From Echeneis naucrates (Eukaryota; Chordata; Actinopteri; Carangiformes; Echeneidae): a stretch of 64,000 nucleotides of DNA. Below the pieces are notes generated by a model. That model worked only from the letters and a program-made list of their open reading frames with translations, was not told where the DNA came from and ran no database searches. A program made the translations under genes and the position numbers. Position 1 is the stretch's first letter. Each line of letters begins with the position of its first letter. The stretch lies in assembly GCF_900963305.1 (NCBI RefSeq), contig NC_042521.1, forward strand, positions 3,181,614-3,245,613. The letters are read 5' to 3'. Below are positions 28,671-47,178 of the stretch, one piece after another.

Positions 28671-30204
28671 GGCAGGGGAGACGTTTGTGGTTTCTATCGT
28701 TCACTGTAGCTGAGCTGTTGGTGTTGGAAGACTTTCTGTCAGGAGGCTGGAAGTTTACAACTGAAGTCAAAACCAAAATGGCATTTCAATAAGCTGACGT
28801 GAAGGTTCAAGAGGTTTAAATGACATAGGAAGGGCAACCTGAGGGGGGAAATGAGGAAGATAGGAGGAGTTTTGAAATGGGAACACGCTAATCTTTGTTT
28901 CAGTCACAACAATAAATTCCTGTTTTCTCCGTCTGTGGCTGGAAATGTGTTCACATAAAAGTTGTATAAAATAGAATAATGTCATCTACGAAAAGTTCCA
29001 GTTCAATCCAACAATGAACAGAAAATTGCCTTCATGAAGTCAGTGGCACAAACGTCACATTAAACCGGTTCTGGTCCCGTGGTTACTCTCAGCCCAACCC
29101 AACACTGAAACATTTAAAGACTTGGTGGTTCTTTGACAAAAGGTTGCTCTTTTCGTCCCGCTGGTTTTGTTGCAGCTGTTTTCTCTTTGGAATTTTAAGT
29201 ATTTTCACAGCAAAGCTTAAAAGAGTTTCACTGATGAAATCAGTTCCTGTTTAGATGTTTGGGTTGTAGTTAAAAAAAATCTTTTTCCACATTGACAGGT
29301 GTGAAGGATCCAAAACCGCTGAGTCAAAAAGTTATTCTCGTCTGATCATCACCAACACTTTCCATTATTTAATACAGATGTTGGCTTTTGTTTGGACTTC
29401 ATGTTTATGGCTGAATCCTCCCACGTATGAGGGAACACAATAACTGAGAAACATAATTTCTCCCATTTGTTTATTTCGCAGCTCTTCCACTTACTGAAGA
29501 GCAGCACTCGAACATGATCCCCCGCTCTGCTGCAGTTTGCAAACCTCGGCTCATTCTGAGCGTGAATAAGATTCTCCAGTTGCTCTGTGGGCGAAATGCA
29601 CAGCAGCTAAAGAGCAGCGATGAATGCCAGGGGCCACTATAAACCGCAAATCCAACCTGGAACTGAGCTTCATTTCTGGGCGGCCCCCACAGCTGTCATT
29701 CACACTTCCACTGGTCCACAGGGACGCCCACTTTGTCTGTCATCTAGAAAACGTGTTCATGCAAAGCCTGTTTGGTTGTGTTGTGTCTTTGGCTGGAGAC
29801 TAGTTGAGCGATCTGCATCTGTCAGAAGGTCTGTCATGAAACAAGGCAGTGATTTGTTTGTTTATCTGTAACTGGAGATATGAAAACACAACAAGAGAGA
29901 CAAGTAGAAAAAACAATAGTGTTAAATTCCAAACCCCCGACGAGTGAATGAATGTTTTAACCAAACTCTATTTAATAGTTACGCAGGAATCTTTCGATGA
30001 TAGGACTGAAGATCACGATCCAGTCATGTTTGTGTGTCATTTCTGTACAGGATTTCTAAAATGTGATTTATTTTGTATTGTGTTACATTCAGGGATTTGT
30101 GGGAAACAAACAGTGAATGGTGAAATGATTTATTGGGGCATTAAAGCAGCTTTGGATTTGACCCTGCGTGAGTCTTAATGTGTCTCCTTTCTCTCCTCTT
30201 TCAG
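28671..30204. other. Non-coding stretch before the kelch ATG exon
   Basis: Probably 5'UTR or intron of the kelch gene. A clear acceptor (CTCCTCTTTCAG|GTGCTG) at 30204 opens the exon that carries the ATG, so 30205-30371 would be 5'UTR. Confidence 0.5.
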
Positions 30205-30371
30205 GTGCTGTGTGCTGTGTTCACCCACCTGATAGATCTAAGATTGTTCCTTCTTTCCCAAAGAAGACATTCTCCATTCGTGTTGTTGATCAGCTGGATT
30301 TCTAGCAAAGTGAGTCACCGCCTCAGTCCGTCCAGAAGTCAGCTCAGTGAACGTAACTTAACCTCCTGAAG

Positions 30372-33300
30372 ATGGCTCCCAAGAAGAAGGCCTCCCGTCA
30401 GAAGAAGCCTGCCGTGGAAAGCATCGCTCAGGTGGCCCCTGACACCAGCACCCCTCCGCTGAAAGTGCAGAGCCTCGGGGACGGTGTGGTGGTGGTGGAG
30501 GCCGGGGTGAAGAAAATCGAGCAGATGGCGGCGCTGGACATCGCTCAGCTGAACAGCCTGAACCTGCCTCTCCCGCCGCCGGTCATCAAGCCCGGAGAGA
30601 GAGGCCTGGGCCTGGGCAGCGAGCTGACCCGACCCCTGCACGGAAACGCCCTGCTGGAGGAGCTCAGCAAGATGCGCCAGGAGAAGTCAGTTTATGTAGA
30701 GCTGGAAACGCCAGCAATACACACACAGCTTATCACTACAAACACAACTTTAACACAATATAATTACAACAGGGTGTAATTGTTACAGTACAGTCAGCAG
30801 TACAATCAATCAGTGTAGATACACAATAAAATTCATTATAGCTGAATAATGATGATGCGATAAATTCAGATGATGATGTTCTGGTCATTTAGGATCACTG
30901 CGCTGTGTGTGACGTATCAATAATTATGTGATGTATTGTGTCTCCTTCCTCAGGTTCCTCACTGACCTGGAGCTGGCCTGTAAGACGAAGGCCTTTGACG
31001 TCCACAAGCTGGTCATCTCCTCAGTCAGTCAGTACTTCAGGGAGATTCTGGCCAAAGATCCTGGCATGAAGCGCCTGGAGCTGCCCTCCCTGTCTCCTCT
31101 GGGTAGGCCGAGCGAGATCCATTTACACTCTGTCAACACGGCATCATTCAGATTCTTACTGTCCGGCTCACCTGCCTTTCTGTTAGCTCCCATCAGGCAG
31201 GTAATCTGCCCACAAACCTCAGACACTGTAGATATTCTTCCACAGCTATCATCAGACTTATCAGACCGGAGGAAACATTCTGTGTTCGGCATCAACTTTA
31301 ATTCCTCTTTCCATTAGCTGAAAACAACTCCCTTTTAATTCTATCATTTATTTTTCCCGCCAAGCTTCAACCTGGTCAGCCCATTTAGTCATTTTCCAAC
31401 ACTGAGTCACTGTAGCAACAACAACAGAGCAAAGATCAGGTTCATAAACAGATCACTTCGATGTGTTTCCACTGGAGGGACAGATGATATGTTTGACTGT
31501 GTCCACGCTCCGTCCCTCCGTCTTCAGGCCTCGCCAATGTCATCACCTTCGCCTACCTGGGCCGCGTCCACATGTCGCTCTACACCATCGGCTGCACCGT
31601 CTCTGCTGCCGCCACCCTGCAGATCCCCCAGCTCCTCAAGATGTGCATGGACTTCCTGTTGGCAGAGCTCAACGTCCAGACCTGCGTCTACATCTGGAAC
31701 ATCGCCGCCGCCTACGGCCTGCTGCCCGTGTGCGACGCCGCCCGCCGCTTTGTCCTGGAGAACTTTGTGCAGTTCTCAGAGACGCCTCTGTTCACCCAGC
31801 TGACCTTGGAGCAGATCTCCGCCTTCCTGCAGGACGACATGCTGATGTTGCCCTCAGAGGTCACGGCCTTCCAGGTCAGACTTCAAACTGCGTCTTTAAA
31901 GGTCAAATGTTGAAATCTGAAAGTGTAAAACCAGCAGAATGAGCCACAGCAGCATTTTAAACCTTTAAAATCAGTTAAGATCAGAAGCTTCCTGACATGA
32001 ATCACTGAGAGGGGACTTAGTCGTCACTTCTTCACTCCAAACAGACGAGAACTGCCAACTCTTCGGCTCTATTTCCAACCAGACCTAAAAACAGAGCTCT
32101 GAGCAGCTGTTTAGAGGACAGAGCCCTGAATCCAAGCCAGTCACCTGCAGGCCAAGTGTGAGCACAAACTCACACTGTATGCAAGATCGGGGCTCGTTTA
32201 TTAATATACAACTTCATGATGGACCTAAATAGACGAGCAGCTGAGGGGGCAGAAGAAAATATACTTTTATTTATAAACTAACCCGAATGAGAAGCCTCGA
32301 CTGCATCGTACTCCAACTTCTATTTGATGAAGTTGAGCATTATTTTTTATTCTGCCCTGTAATACTGACCATGCATTTTTTAAGTAAACTGTTTGTTTTA
32401 TTTTTATTGACATCTTTAAGATAAACCATTGAGCTGGTTCAGAACGAGGTCTGATGCTGTGCATTGGAAAGACACAAACATGCAATATTTCATTTATAAA
32501 ATCTACCTGTGGTGAATATAGGGCGTCCCAAAGTTGTTATGAATGAAACTGAAAAGAGTTTGGTGCTATTTTCAACCATATGATTTATAAATTATTTTAG
32601 AAAATATAAGAAGGTTTAACCAAAATAAACATGAAGACTGATGCTTACATATACTTTAGTCATTGAAGCTTCATCAGTTAATTTTTGTCTGCCACCTTTC
32701 AATGAAATTAAATTTTCATTTTAATGATATTAAGCTTGTATTCTTATATACACGTCCTTTTTCCAACCACTTTTCTTTTCAGGTGTTTTGGGTTCTTTGC
32801 TCACATTCATTAATATATTAATTATTCTTGGAAAATGTAAAGACTGCCTTCTTTCCTTTCGTTTTGTTGACACCCACCAGGCAGATTTTCGGCCCTTTCT
32901 TGTGAAGCTGTGTCGCACAGTGAGGTGTTTGTCTGATTCCCTGTGATTGTTTCCCTCCAGCTGGCCATGAAGTGGCTCGACTTCGACGCCTCTCGTCAGG
33001 TCCACGCCGCAGAGCTCCTGACTCACATTCGTTTTGAGACGATCCCGGCCAGCGAGCTGGTGAGTCAGATCCAGCCGGTGCCTCGTATGATGATGGACCC
33101 TCAGTGTCACCGGCTGCTGGTGGACGCCATGAACTACCACCTGCTGCCCTACCAGCAGAACACGCTGCAGTCCAGGCGTACGCAGGTCCGAGGCGGTCAG
33201 CAGACCCTGCTGACCATCGGAGGCCGCCCATCGCTCACTGAGAGGGCTCTGAGCCGTGAGGTTGGTGTCTGCAAGACTGTTAGCTTCAAAAGTTTTTAAA

Positions 33301-34731
33301 ATAGAAATGTATATATTAAATAACACGCAATGATGAAAAGCTGTCTAATAACAGAAACAGAAATACTGGATTAACAACAGCCCTTTTCACTAACACAGTA
33401 CTATACTTGAAATATTTTATTCTACATTATTTGTAAAAACGATTCTTCTATGGATTAAAAAAAATCCCATTTTAGTTGGAAACAGAAAATGCACTTTATA
33501 GGAAACGTAATGAGTTCTATATTCGCTCTCTGCAAAATTTTCAGTTCTTGCAGTTATCATATCACCTTACAGGGACAGTAGCGTTACTAATACAGGAGGA
33601 TATTCACTGTAAACAAAAAAAGGAAACTCGATGAGCACATGAATCATCTGGAGTGAGTCCCTCGCTGACCTTTGACCCCGGTGTCCAGGTGCTGTGGAGG
33701 GACCCTCGTGAGGGAGGAGCCAACTGGCGTCACCTGAGCCAGCTGCCGGCGAAGAGCTTCAACCAGTGTGTGGCCGTGATGGACGGATTCCTGTATGTGG
33801 CCGGAGGGGAGGACCAGAACGACGCCCGCAACCAGGCCAAGCACGCCGTCAGCACCCTGAGCAGGTGCGGAGCGTCGCGTCTCTGAAGTCTGTGTGTTTG
33901 TGTCTGAACCGGTCACGTCAGCTGTTTGTCTGCAGGTACGACCCCCGCTTCAACACCTGGCTCCACCTGGCCAGCATGCGTCAGCGGCGGACGCACTTCT
34001 CTCTGGCCGCCAGCGGCGGCCGGCTGTTCGCCATCGGCGGCCGGAACGTGGAGGGTCTGCTGGCCACCACGGAGAGCTACCTGCCGTCCTCCAACAGCTG
34101 GCAGATGCGGGCTCCCATGGAGGTGCCCCGCTGCTGCCACTCCAGCGCCACCCTGCCCTCCGGGGACATCCTGGTGTCCGGCGGATACATCAACTGCGCC
34201 TACTCCCGCTCCGTGTCCCGCTACAGCGTGGAGACCGACTCCTGGACCGAGCAGGCCCCGATGGAGACCCCCCGGGGCTGGCACTGCTCCGCCAGCCTGG
34301 GAGGGAAGGTGTACGTGGTGGGGGGCAGCCAGCTGGGCCCCGGCGGGGAGAGGGTGGATGTCCTCTCCGTGGAGGTCTTCTCCCCGGAGAGCGGAGCCTG
34401 GAGCCGGGCGGCCCCGCTCCTGCTCGGCGTCAGCACCGCCGGCCTGTCGCCGCTGGCCGACAAGCTGTACCTGCTGGGCGGCTGGAACGAGGCGGAGAAG
34501 CGCTACAAGGCGGCGGTGCAGAGGTACGACCCGGCCACCGACAGCTGGTCCGTGGCCGAGGACCTGCCCGAGCCCACGGTGGGGGTGTCCTGCTGCACCC
34601 TGACCCTGCCGCCCCGACACGCACCGCGCCGGCAGCAGCACCGCAACACCCCGGGCCACGAAGAGCAGCAGCCGGGGAGGAACCGGAGCAGAGAGAGCAG
34701 CGTGGTCCCGACACAAACCAGCCCGGCATAG
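30372..34731 (+). CDS. klhl31: KLHL31-type BTB-BACK-Kelch protein
   Basis: Probable Cul3 ubiquitin-ligase substrate adaptor. Six coding exons join in phase to 693 codons: 30372-30685, 30954-31102, 31528-31874, 32961-33260, 33689-33864 and 33936-34731. The start [12 protein letters not shown] and [20 protein letters not shown] (BTB start, about residue 98) match KLHL31. So do [10 protein letters not shown] (BACK), [38 protein letters not shown] and [14 protein letters not shown]. Kelch blades run from about residue 340 to 655. Human KLHL31 is 634 residues and, as I recall, has far fewer coding introns, so this may be a fish paralogue (possibly the one named klhl43) rather than the direct orthologue. 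The last 60 or so residues are a Gln/Arg/Ser-rich tail not remembered from KLHL31. The exon 1 donor is GTCAGT. Confidence 0.85.
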
Positions 34732-34781
34732 GCACCACGGACGGTTCAACCTCAGGAGAGCATCTGGATCAGGGCTGAAAC

Positions 34782-35746
34782 CAGTCAGTCAGTCAGTCAG
34801 TCAGTCAGTCAGTCAGTTAATCAATCAGTCAGTCAGTCAGTCAGTTAATCAATCAATCAATCAGTTAGTTAATCATTCAGTTAATCCATCAATCAATCAT
34901 TCAGTTAATCCATCAATCAGTCAGTCAGTCAGTCAGTTAGTCAGTTAATCAATCAGTCAGTCAGTTAATCAATCAATCAATCAGTTAGTTAATCATTCAG
35001 TTAATCCATCAATCAGTCAGTTAGTCAGTCAGTTAGTCAGTTAATCAATCAGTCAGTCAGTCAGTTAATCAATCAATCAATCAGTTAGTTAATCAATCAG
35101 TTAATCCATCAACCAGTCAGTCAGTCAGTTAATCAATCAATCAGTCAGTCAGTCAGTCAGTTAGTCAGTTAATCAATCAATCAACCAGTCAGTCAGTTAA
35201 TCAATCAATCAATCAATCAATCAGTCAGTCAGTCAGTCAGTCAGTCAGTCAGTCAGTCAGTCAGTCAGTCAGTCAGTTAATCAATCAATCAATCAATCAG
35301 TCAGTCAGTCAGTTAATCAATCAATCAATCAGTCAGTCAGTCAGTTAATCAATCAATCAATCAGTCAGTCAGTCAGTCAGTTAGTCAGTTAATCAATCAA
35401 TCAATCAGTCAGTCAGTCAGTTAATCAATCAATCAATCAGTCAGTCAGTCAGTCAGTTAATCAATCAATCAATCAATCAGTCAGTCAGTCAGTCAGTTAA
35501 TCAATCAATCAATCAATCAGTCAGTCAGTCAGTCAGTTAATCAATCAATCAATCAGTCAGTCAGTCAGTTAATCAATCAATCAATCAATCAGTCAGTCAG
35601 TCAGTCAGTTAATCAATCAATCAATCAGTCAGTCAGTTAATCAATCAGTCAGTCAGTCAGTTAATCAATCAATCAATCAGTCAGTTAATCAATCAGTTAA
35701 TCCATCAATCAGTTAATCAATCAGTCAGTCACTCACTCAATCAATC
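34782..35746. repeat. Composite tetranucleotide satellite (TCAG/TCAA/TTAA)
   Basis: About 960 bp made almost entirely of TCAG, TCAA and TTAA tetramers. Blocks alternate in a higher-order pattern of several TCAG, then TTAA, then several TCAA. It starts about 50 bp after the kelch stop codon and would be transcribed if the 3'UTR reaches the polyA signals at 36141 or 37281. Confidence 0.98.
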
Positions 35747-36702
35747 TGGGGGTAATTTTTCAGTTTACCTCCCTAAAAGTAAAAAGCAGTAAAAATGATC
35801 ACTGACGTCTCAGTAAAGTTGAGTTTAAATTGAGTCCTGAGAGAGAAAAGCAGCATATTTCCCATTTTTCACCGACCAAATCTATTTATCGAATCTTTTA
35901 ATAACTGTTTCCGCTCTAATCCGGATCATGGCTGCTCGTTTTTTCTGTTCATGCTTGATTAGAAATGTTTCACTTATTTAACATTTTAACACCCAAAAAC
36001 ACTTGAACCTTTTCCCCAGAACTTCCCCGACCTTCCCCTTCACTGCTTTGCATTCCTACAAATCCATAAACATAAAAATCCAGGAGCAGAATTACGAAGC
36101 AGCAAGGCCTGAATAATATTAACAAATATATTAATGGGCAAATAAAATGAAACAAATGACGTTTACATTTTAGGGGCCAAACAACAATAACAGACAGTTT
36201 AAAGCAAGTGAGGCAAAAAGGTAAAAAGTTGTGTAACAGTAAGAGTCAGAAATCTACAGTGAATCTCTAAACTGCGGGTCCTTCTGGGCCGAGCGAGGCC
36301 ATATCAGCTAATAATCACTCATGAATTCAAATTTTCTTTTAAAAATGAAAGAAAATGATATTTAAAGGTTTCATGGTCTCACATGAAGCTGATCCTGACT
36401 GTGATTTTATGAAAAAGGAAAGGAAAAGAAAGGAAAAATGTTTGCCTGATTTTACTCTGGAGTAAAAATTTAGAAGTTACTTTAATGAATGAGTTAATGA
36501 AAACGTGCAAGACAGAAAAGAGAGCTTTTCGTGATCCAAAGTGGTCTCAGGAGGTTTAACAGTGACGAAGGGATGGAGAGCAGAGCTGGAGGAGGTGAAG
36601 GACGGAGGGATGGGAACTGTGGCCGTCTGTGTTCGGGTTGAACAAACATCAAGACGACTGTGAATCCACTGACAGTTCGTGTACAAAGATGTATCTAGGC
36701 AG

Positions 36703-36705
<3 letters not shown>

Positions 36706-36745
<40 letters not shown>
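36706..36745. repeat. (TG)n(AG)n compound microsatellite
   Basis: A TG run passing directly into an AG run, in the likely 3'UTR of the kelch gene. Confidence 0.95.
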
Positions 36746-36746
<1 letters not shown>

Positions 36747-37280
36747 CGAGGCGGGTGAATGACAGGAGTGTGTGTGCTACAGGAAATGAGCCGATTCTGA
36801 CAAGAAAAAAACTGCAATAATGACAATTTATCACCAGCAGCAATAGAGTGGATTTCTGTCAGATGTAGTTTAGATCGACTGTGTCAAAATAATAATAAAA
36901 AAATATATTTATAGATGTAGAACTTCATAAACATTTTATAAGTGAAATGGAATGGATGGAGAGGTGTGAAGTCAGCAGCACAGGTGAGAAAAAAAAAAAA
37001 ATATAAATATATATTAAAAAAAAAGTGCAAATCCTTAAATTATTTCCCTCCCAAAAACAAACACATTGACAAAAATTAATAAAAAATGTAAAACATTTAA
37101 TTAAGATATATATAAGGAAGTAAAACTCCTCAAAGCTCACCTGTGTGAAACAGACAAAAAGATGAAGTGGAGCAGCAGTGAGACTCCAGCAGGTGGAGGA
37201 GCTACTGACGGATGTTGTTGTCGACCTTTAGAGGCCATGAAGCTGAGCTGTTGGTCTCTAAATGGAGTGGAGTTTCACCG

Positions 37281-37286
37281 AATAAA
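37281..37286 (+). terminator. Candidate polyadenylation signal for the BTB-Kelch gene
   Basis: AATAAAGTC on the plus strand. An earlier AATAAA lies at 36141. Either would place the tetranucleotide satellite inside the 3'UTR. Confidence 0.35.
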
Positions 37287-37299
37287 GTCAATCTGATCA

Positions 37300-38120
37300 A
37301 AACAGTTTCTGTCCTTTTGTTGATCTGAATACAAACTGTCTCTGAAAATAACGCTGCTCTAAGAAACACGAGGATAAAATAATCAGTTTAAAAAGGTCAT
37401 TAAAGTTGATGTCAGTAATGTAAATTAACGGATGTTTGTCTCAATATTAGCTTCCCAGTTTAAACTCTGGCTCCTGCCACAGTCACAAACACTCAGGTGA
37501 ATAAAACAGGAATGATGTTTCTATGGAAAGTTTAAGGACAAAATCAACTTGCCATCTCTGTAAATGTTAAAAAGGCGTGTTCACTGCAGTCAGAAAAATA
37601 AGAATCATTATATGGACATTGACTGGGTGAATTTTCAGGATCAGGCCTGTTGAATTGAAATTTAAGACACCTGATGGGATCCAGATTAAATCAGCGAAGT
37701 CTCTGTTGGTTTAAAGCGAAACCTGGAAGAGCTGCTTCAGTGTTTAAAATTCACATCATTGGTCCTACAGCACCACCGTGTGGTGAAAAAATTCAACACA
37801 AAACTCCTTAAATCAGTTTGAAATGTGACAAAATGTATTAAAATCAATAAAGTGATCAAATTAACTTGTCACCTGAACGGTGCTGTCTTAGTTTTAATTG
37901 AACATTTTGATCCGGCTGAAGAAAAAGACATTAAATCACCAACTTTGGCCTGAGTGCTGTATAAATTCGGCTTTTAGAGGAAGTGAAGGATTGAGTGTTT
38001 TGACAGGTTTAATTATTTTGTTTTGATCTCACTAGTATTTCATATTTTACCAAGTAACCCAAAACTAAAGGCGTCGACAGAATCGCTGAGTAACAACATT
38101 AGACGGAGTCATTTTTTCCA
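37300..38120. other. Intergenic between the kelch gene and rpl11 (convergent 3' ends)
   Basis: AT-rich spacer. Only the weak CTCF-like motif stands out. Confidence 0.6.
37770..37785 (-). promoter_or_regulatory. Weak CTCF-like motif (reverse)
   Basis: On the minus strand it reads CACCACACGGTGGTGC, a looser match to the CTCF core than the other sites in the window. Confidence 0.25.
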
Positions 38121-38121
38121 T

Positions 38122-38127
38122 TTTATT
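38122..38127 (-). terminator. rpl11: Polyadenylation signal AATAAA of rpl11
   Basis: AATAAA about 35 bp after the rpl11 stop codon, giving the very short 3'UTR typical of ribosomal protein mRNAs. Confidence 0.8.
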
Positions 38128-38160
38128 AATTTGTTACAAACAAGATGAAAAGGTGGTCCT

Positions 38161-41039
<2,879 letters not shown>

Positions 41040-41049
41040 GTTGGATCAC

Positions 41050-41090
41050 TAGAAGAGGACGTTACGTTTCCGGCGGGAAACATTTATAGA
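41050..41090 (-). promoter_or_regulatory. rpl11: rpl11 core promoter: TATA-like box plus TOP start
   Basis: On the minus strand TCTATAAATG (41081-41090) lies about 30 bp before CCTCTTCTAG (start near 41058), a 5' terminal oligopyrimidine start. The 5'UTR is about 18 nt. This marks the mRNA as a likely mTOR/LARP1-regulated TOP transcript. Confidence 0.75.
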
Positions 41091-42410
41091 AGAGTGTTCA
41101 CCTTAAATGGTGTCGGAGGAAACATGGCGGATAGGTTCGATTGTTCCGGTTTACCTGCCGACGACAGAATATAACTCTGAAATTCACTCTTTGTGTTTTT
41201 ATTTGGACATCTGGTGAATTGTTTTTGTTGAACATCGCTTTATAGTTATTTGCCTTGTCCTGGATCACACTGTGATATTTTGGCTGACTGTGCAGAACGA
41301 AATGATCAAAAAATACTGAAAATGAATTTGAAGTTTAGAACTATATAATTTTCGTAAAGTTTTTTTTATAATTAATATGTTTCTGGTTTTGGACTATTTA
41401 TAAACCAGTACAAATAATTTATAAATGTCACTGTTGGCTACAGAAAACTTTGATATGAATCAACATGTTCCATATATTTTGTTGGTCAAACAACAAATTG
41501 TGAAAATAAGCACATTATCAGACGCAGACACAGACTTTGACCTCTTTAATTAATTGGGGGAAGTGTTGAAGAGTTGTTGTCACGTGGTTTTCTTGTTTCC
41601 ATGAATTGTGATGATTTTTCTTCTCAATGAGTGAGAAAGAGGGTTGTGATAATGAAGGACAAAAACCTAATGAGAAGAATCCACGGTTGGCATTCATCAT
41701 ACATAAATCACTTATTCTTCTGTCTACATGTCTCAGGCCTTCTTCCTACCAGGATGAACTTTGTTATAGTTCCTGCTGATGTCCAGCAGAGGTCGACAGA
41801 TGCTCATCTTTGCTTCAGATGGAGTCACTCATTTATCAATAAAACATTTAGTATGGATCATTTAATTATCACTGAGTTGTTTTTTTTTTTTTATTTCCTT
41901 GAACGAATTCTGGGTCTGGATGGTTAAACGAATGTAAAGATACAGAAATCACCTGCTGGATGTCCGTCTCCAGCTCTGTTGCCTCACTTATTGCTTGCTT
42001 TTTTAAAAAGTCACCAGAAGACAAGTCCTCTGAGATTTTAAATTTTAAGCGTGAAAGTGCGTCGGCTTCACTTGTCCATCATGGAGGACTAAGGGCTGCC
42101 TGCTGGTATCAAACGTTATCTGTCTAAATAGTTTCAGCTGTTTTCCTGCTGGTCAGACTTTTCCAGACATGTCAGAAACTATTTCAAGTTCATCTGCCAC
42201 ATCAAAAACCTCGCTTCATTCTAAGTAAAATAAAATCTTTTTTAAATCACCTTTAAAGGCCAAAATTTATGCTGCCATTTTCTCAACTTCCTTCACCATG
42301 CGGCAGGTTTAAGATGTGTCATTAGTGTGTATTAATTGTGTTGTCTGTTGGTGTGTGCAGTTAGTTAACACTGAATCACAACAGAAACCTTTTAATTTGG
42401 CAATGTTTAA
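41091..42410. other. Intergenic between rpl11 and the first eEF1A gene
   Basis: AT-rich spacer of 1.3 kb upstream of rpl11 and downstream of eEF1A copy 1. No gene seen. Confidence 0.6.
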
Positions 42411-42414
42411 GATT

Positions 42415-42420
42415 TTTATT
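42415..42420 (-). terminator. eef1a1: Polyadenylation signal of eEF1A copy 1
   Basis: AATAAA about 220 nt after the stop codon and about 15 nt beyond the end of the open in-frame extension. Confidence 0.75.
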
Positions 42421-42434
42421 GTTTTGGCTTGAAC

Positions 42435-42641
42435 TTAATCATGATCACAGTTTCCCCTAAAAGGCACATGCCTTCCTTTCCTGCGGAAACTTTTGCGATG
42501 GGTTTTAATCAGCATTAGCCAGTCCTTGAGTAGAGAGCTCTGCCTCAGAGAAGACGGCGCTGGGTAGCAGGGAAGAAGAAGGGATGGGACGGCCCGCTGC
42601 TGCTGAGACATGACTTTTTGTTGGACGTCCTGCATGAGAAT
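42435..42641 (-). other. In-frame open extension after the eEF1A copy 1 stop codon
   Basis: Directly after TGA the same frame reads ATT CTC ATG CAG GAC and stays open for 68 codons to TAA at 42435. It begins ILMQDVQQKVMSQQQ and contains SSLLKDWLMLIKTHRKSF followed by RRKGRHV. The module KDWLMLIKTHRKSFRRK lies at 42477-42527. Copy 2 has a matching extension in the same frame. It could be a readthrough or alternatively spliced C-terminal extension, a downstream ORF (ATG at 42635), or an RNA-level 3'UTR element whose frame is fortuitous. UGA-A is not a known highly leaky context. Confidence 0.5.
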
Positions 42642-45861
<3,220 letters not shown>

Positions 45862-45991
45862 TTACTGCCTCCCAAAAAAATAAACGACACAATGAGGGGA
45901 GGAGGGGGAGAAATGTCTACTTTAAATTAAAAACCATCAGGTTGTTATTATTCGTCTCCATTTTGCTCCACGGCCGTTGATTAAAATCTGC

Positions 45992-45999
45992 TGACGTCA
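45992..45999. promoter_or_regulatory. Palindromic CRE in eEF1A copy 1 intron 1
   Basis: TGACGTCA, a perfect CREB/ATF site, in the first intron, a place where vertebrate EEF1A genes are known to carry enhancer elements. Confidence 0.4.
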
Positions 46000-47099
46000 C
46001 CGACCGATCAGATCGATAGAAAATCGCGGTGCGTTCAGGGCCATTCTTTTGGCGTAACATTTTTAAAATAGCCGTTAGTTTTTTTTATGGATTCGTGATA
46101 AGTGAATCGAAATTCTGTTAATACAATAACATTATCTGATGCGTATTTGCCATTGGCTGGCTGTATGCCACATCCTGGTGATATCCTTTATGATGAAATT
46201 CTCCGCATCCTCTTAATGTCACCCTAAATGGGATAAATTTTGATAATTTTTTTAACCCAACGACATGTCCGCCTTAATGAAGATAACAGTACAAACCCTT
46301 GTATATTGAATGTTTGTGCAAAAATAAGCCCAATATGAAAAAAAAAAAAAAAAAAAATCATTTGATTCAACGCCCCTACGGCCAATGGGTGTTTTCCCCA
46401 TTCTGCTGATACGGCTTGAATGCAGCATGTCGCTGTAACTGCGTAATATGCGGAAAAGCTCATTTCTACAGCTCCTCCGCCCCCGCTGTGACAAAAATCG
46501 GAATAAACGACATTAAATTATGTCATGGGAGTCATTTTTTAATGCTCCCTCACGCCGCCCGATTAAAGCGCAGCTGATGAGTCATGCACCATGTGCTCGG
46601 TGCCGGCTGCTCGGCCTCCATGTTGCGCCGGCAGCGCAGAGCCGCCATGTTGTCTACTGATGCAAGCGCGCGCCCCCACGGCCGCCTTACAGCCAGCGCT
46701 AGGGTGGAAAGGATGCGCGTTCACGAGGCTAGAAAGGACTATCATGACTGGCAGAAAGAAAAATCCAGCAAGTCATTTAAAGCCCAGGCACACAGTGAAA
46801 ATTCCAAAATGGGTCTGTTTAGAGCCAGGAGCACAAGCCTCACTAAGACCAAGACAAATAGATGACAATGCCATTAAGTCTGAATAAATGAGGTAAGCTT
46901 GCATGTTTTCTTTTTGTGTAAGCAAGATAAGAATGTAAAAATAGCCATGCAGCATCTGGTCCTCCATTATCTATGCTGTGATTTCTGGTTTAGGTCAAAA
47001 TAATGTCATTCTAAAAAGCCAGCCATGATCATTATTCAGCTGCTGAATGATTAGGCATTTTTAAGCTTCAACAGTCGAGCAAAGAAAGATTTCACCAAC

Positions 47100-47178
47100 C
47101 TGTGCACAGCAAAGGCGTCCCCTGAAATAGAGCGGAGGTAAAAAAGGACAGAATGTGAGCCGTGCAGAGTTTTTATAC
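47100..47178 (-). promoter_or_regulatory. eef1a1: eEF1A copy 1 core promoter and non-coding exon 1
   Basis: On the minus strand TATAAAAA (47170-47177) lies 30 bp before a TOP start, CCTTTTTTACC (C at 47147). Exon 1 runs to 47100, ending CTGTGCACAG|GTTGGTG. The layout of TATA, TOP and a short exon ending in CACAG matches what I recall for human EEF1A1. Confidence 0.8.

Noticed and set aside
33913-34749. Long open frames on both strands over the last kelch exon (up to 294 codons)
   Set aside because: They are GC-rich shadows of the kelch-repeat exon; the true frame carries the conserved blades, and the others are low-complexity Arg/Pro/Ala/Gly.
34782-35746. Regularly spaced repeats suggestive of an array such as CRISPR
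   Set aside because: The array is built only of TCAG/TCAA/TTAA tetramers with no unique spacers, and the genome is vertebrate.
46563-46887. Open frames in the GC-rich block within eEF1A copy 1 intron 1
   Set aside because: No conserved motif or splice support; the block looks like a CpG-rich enhancer-type intron segment.
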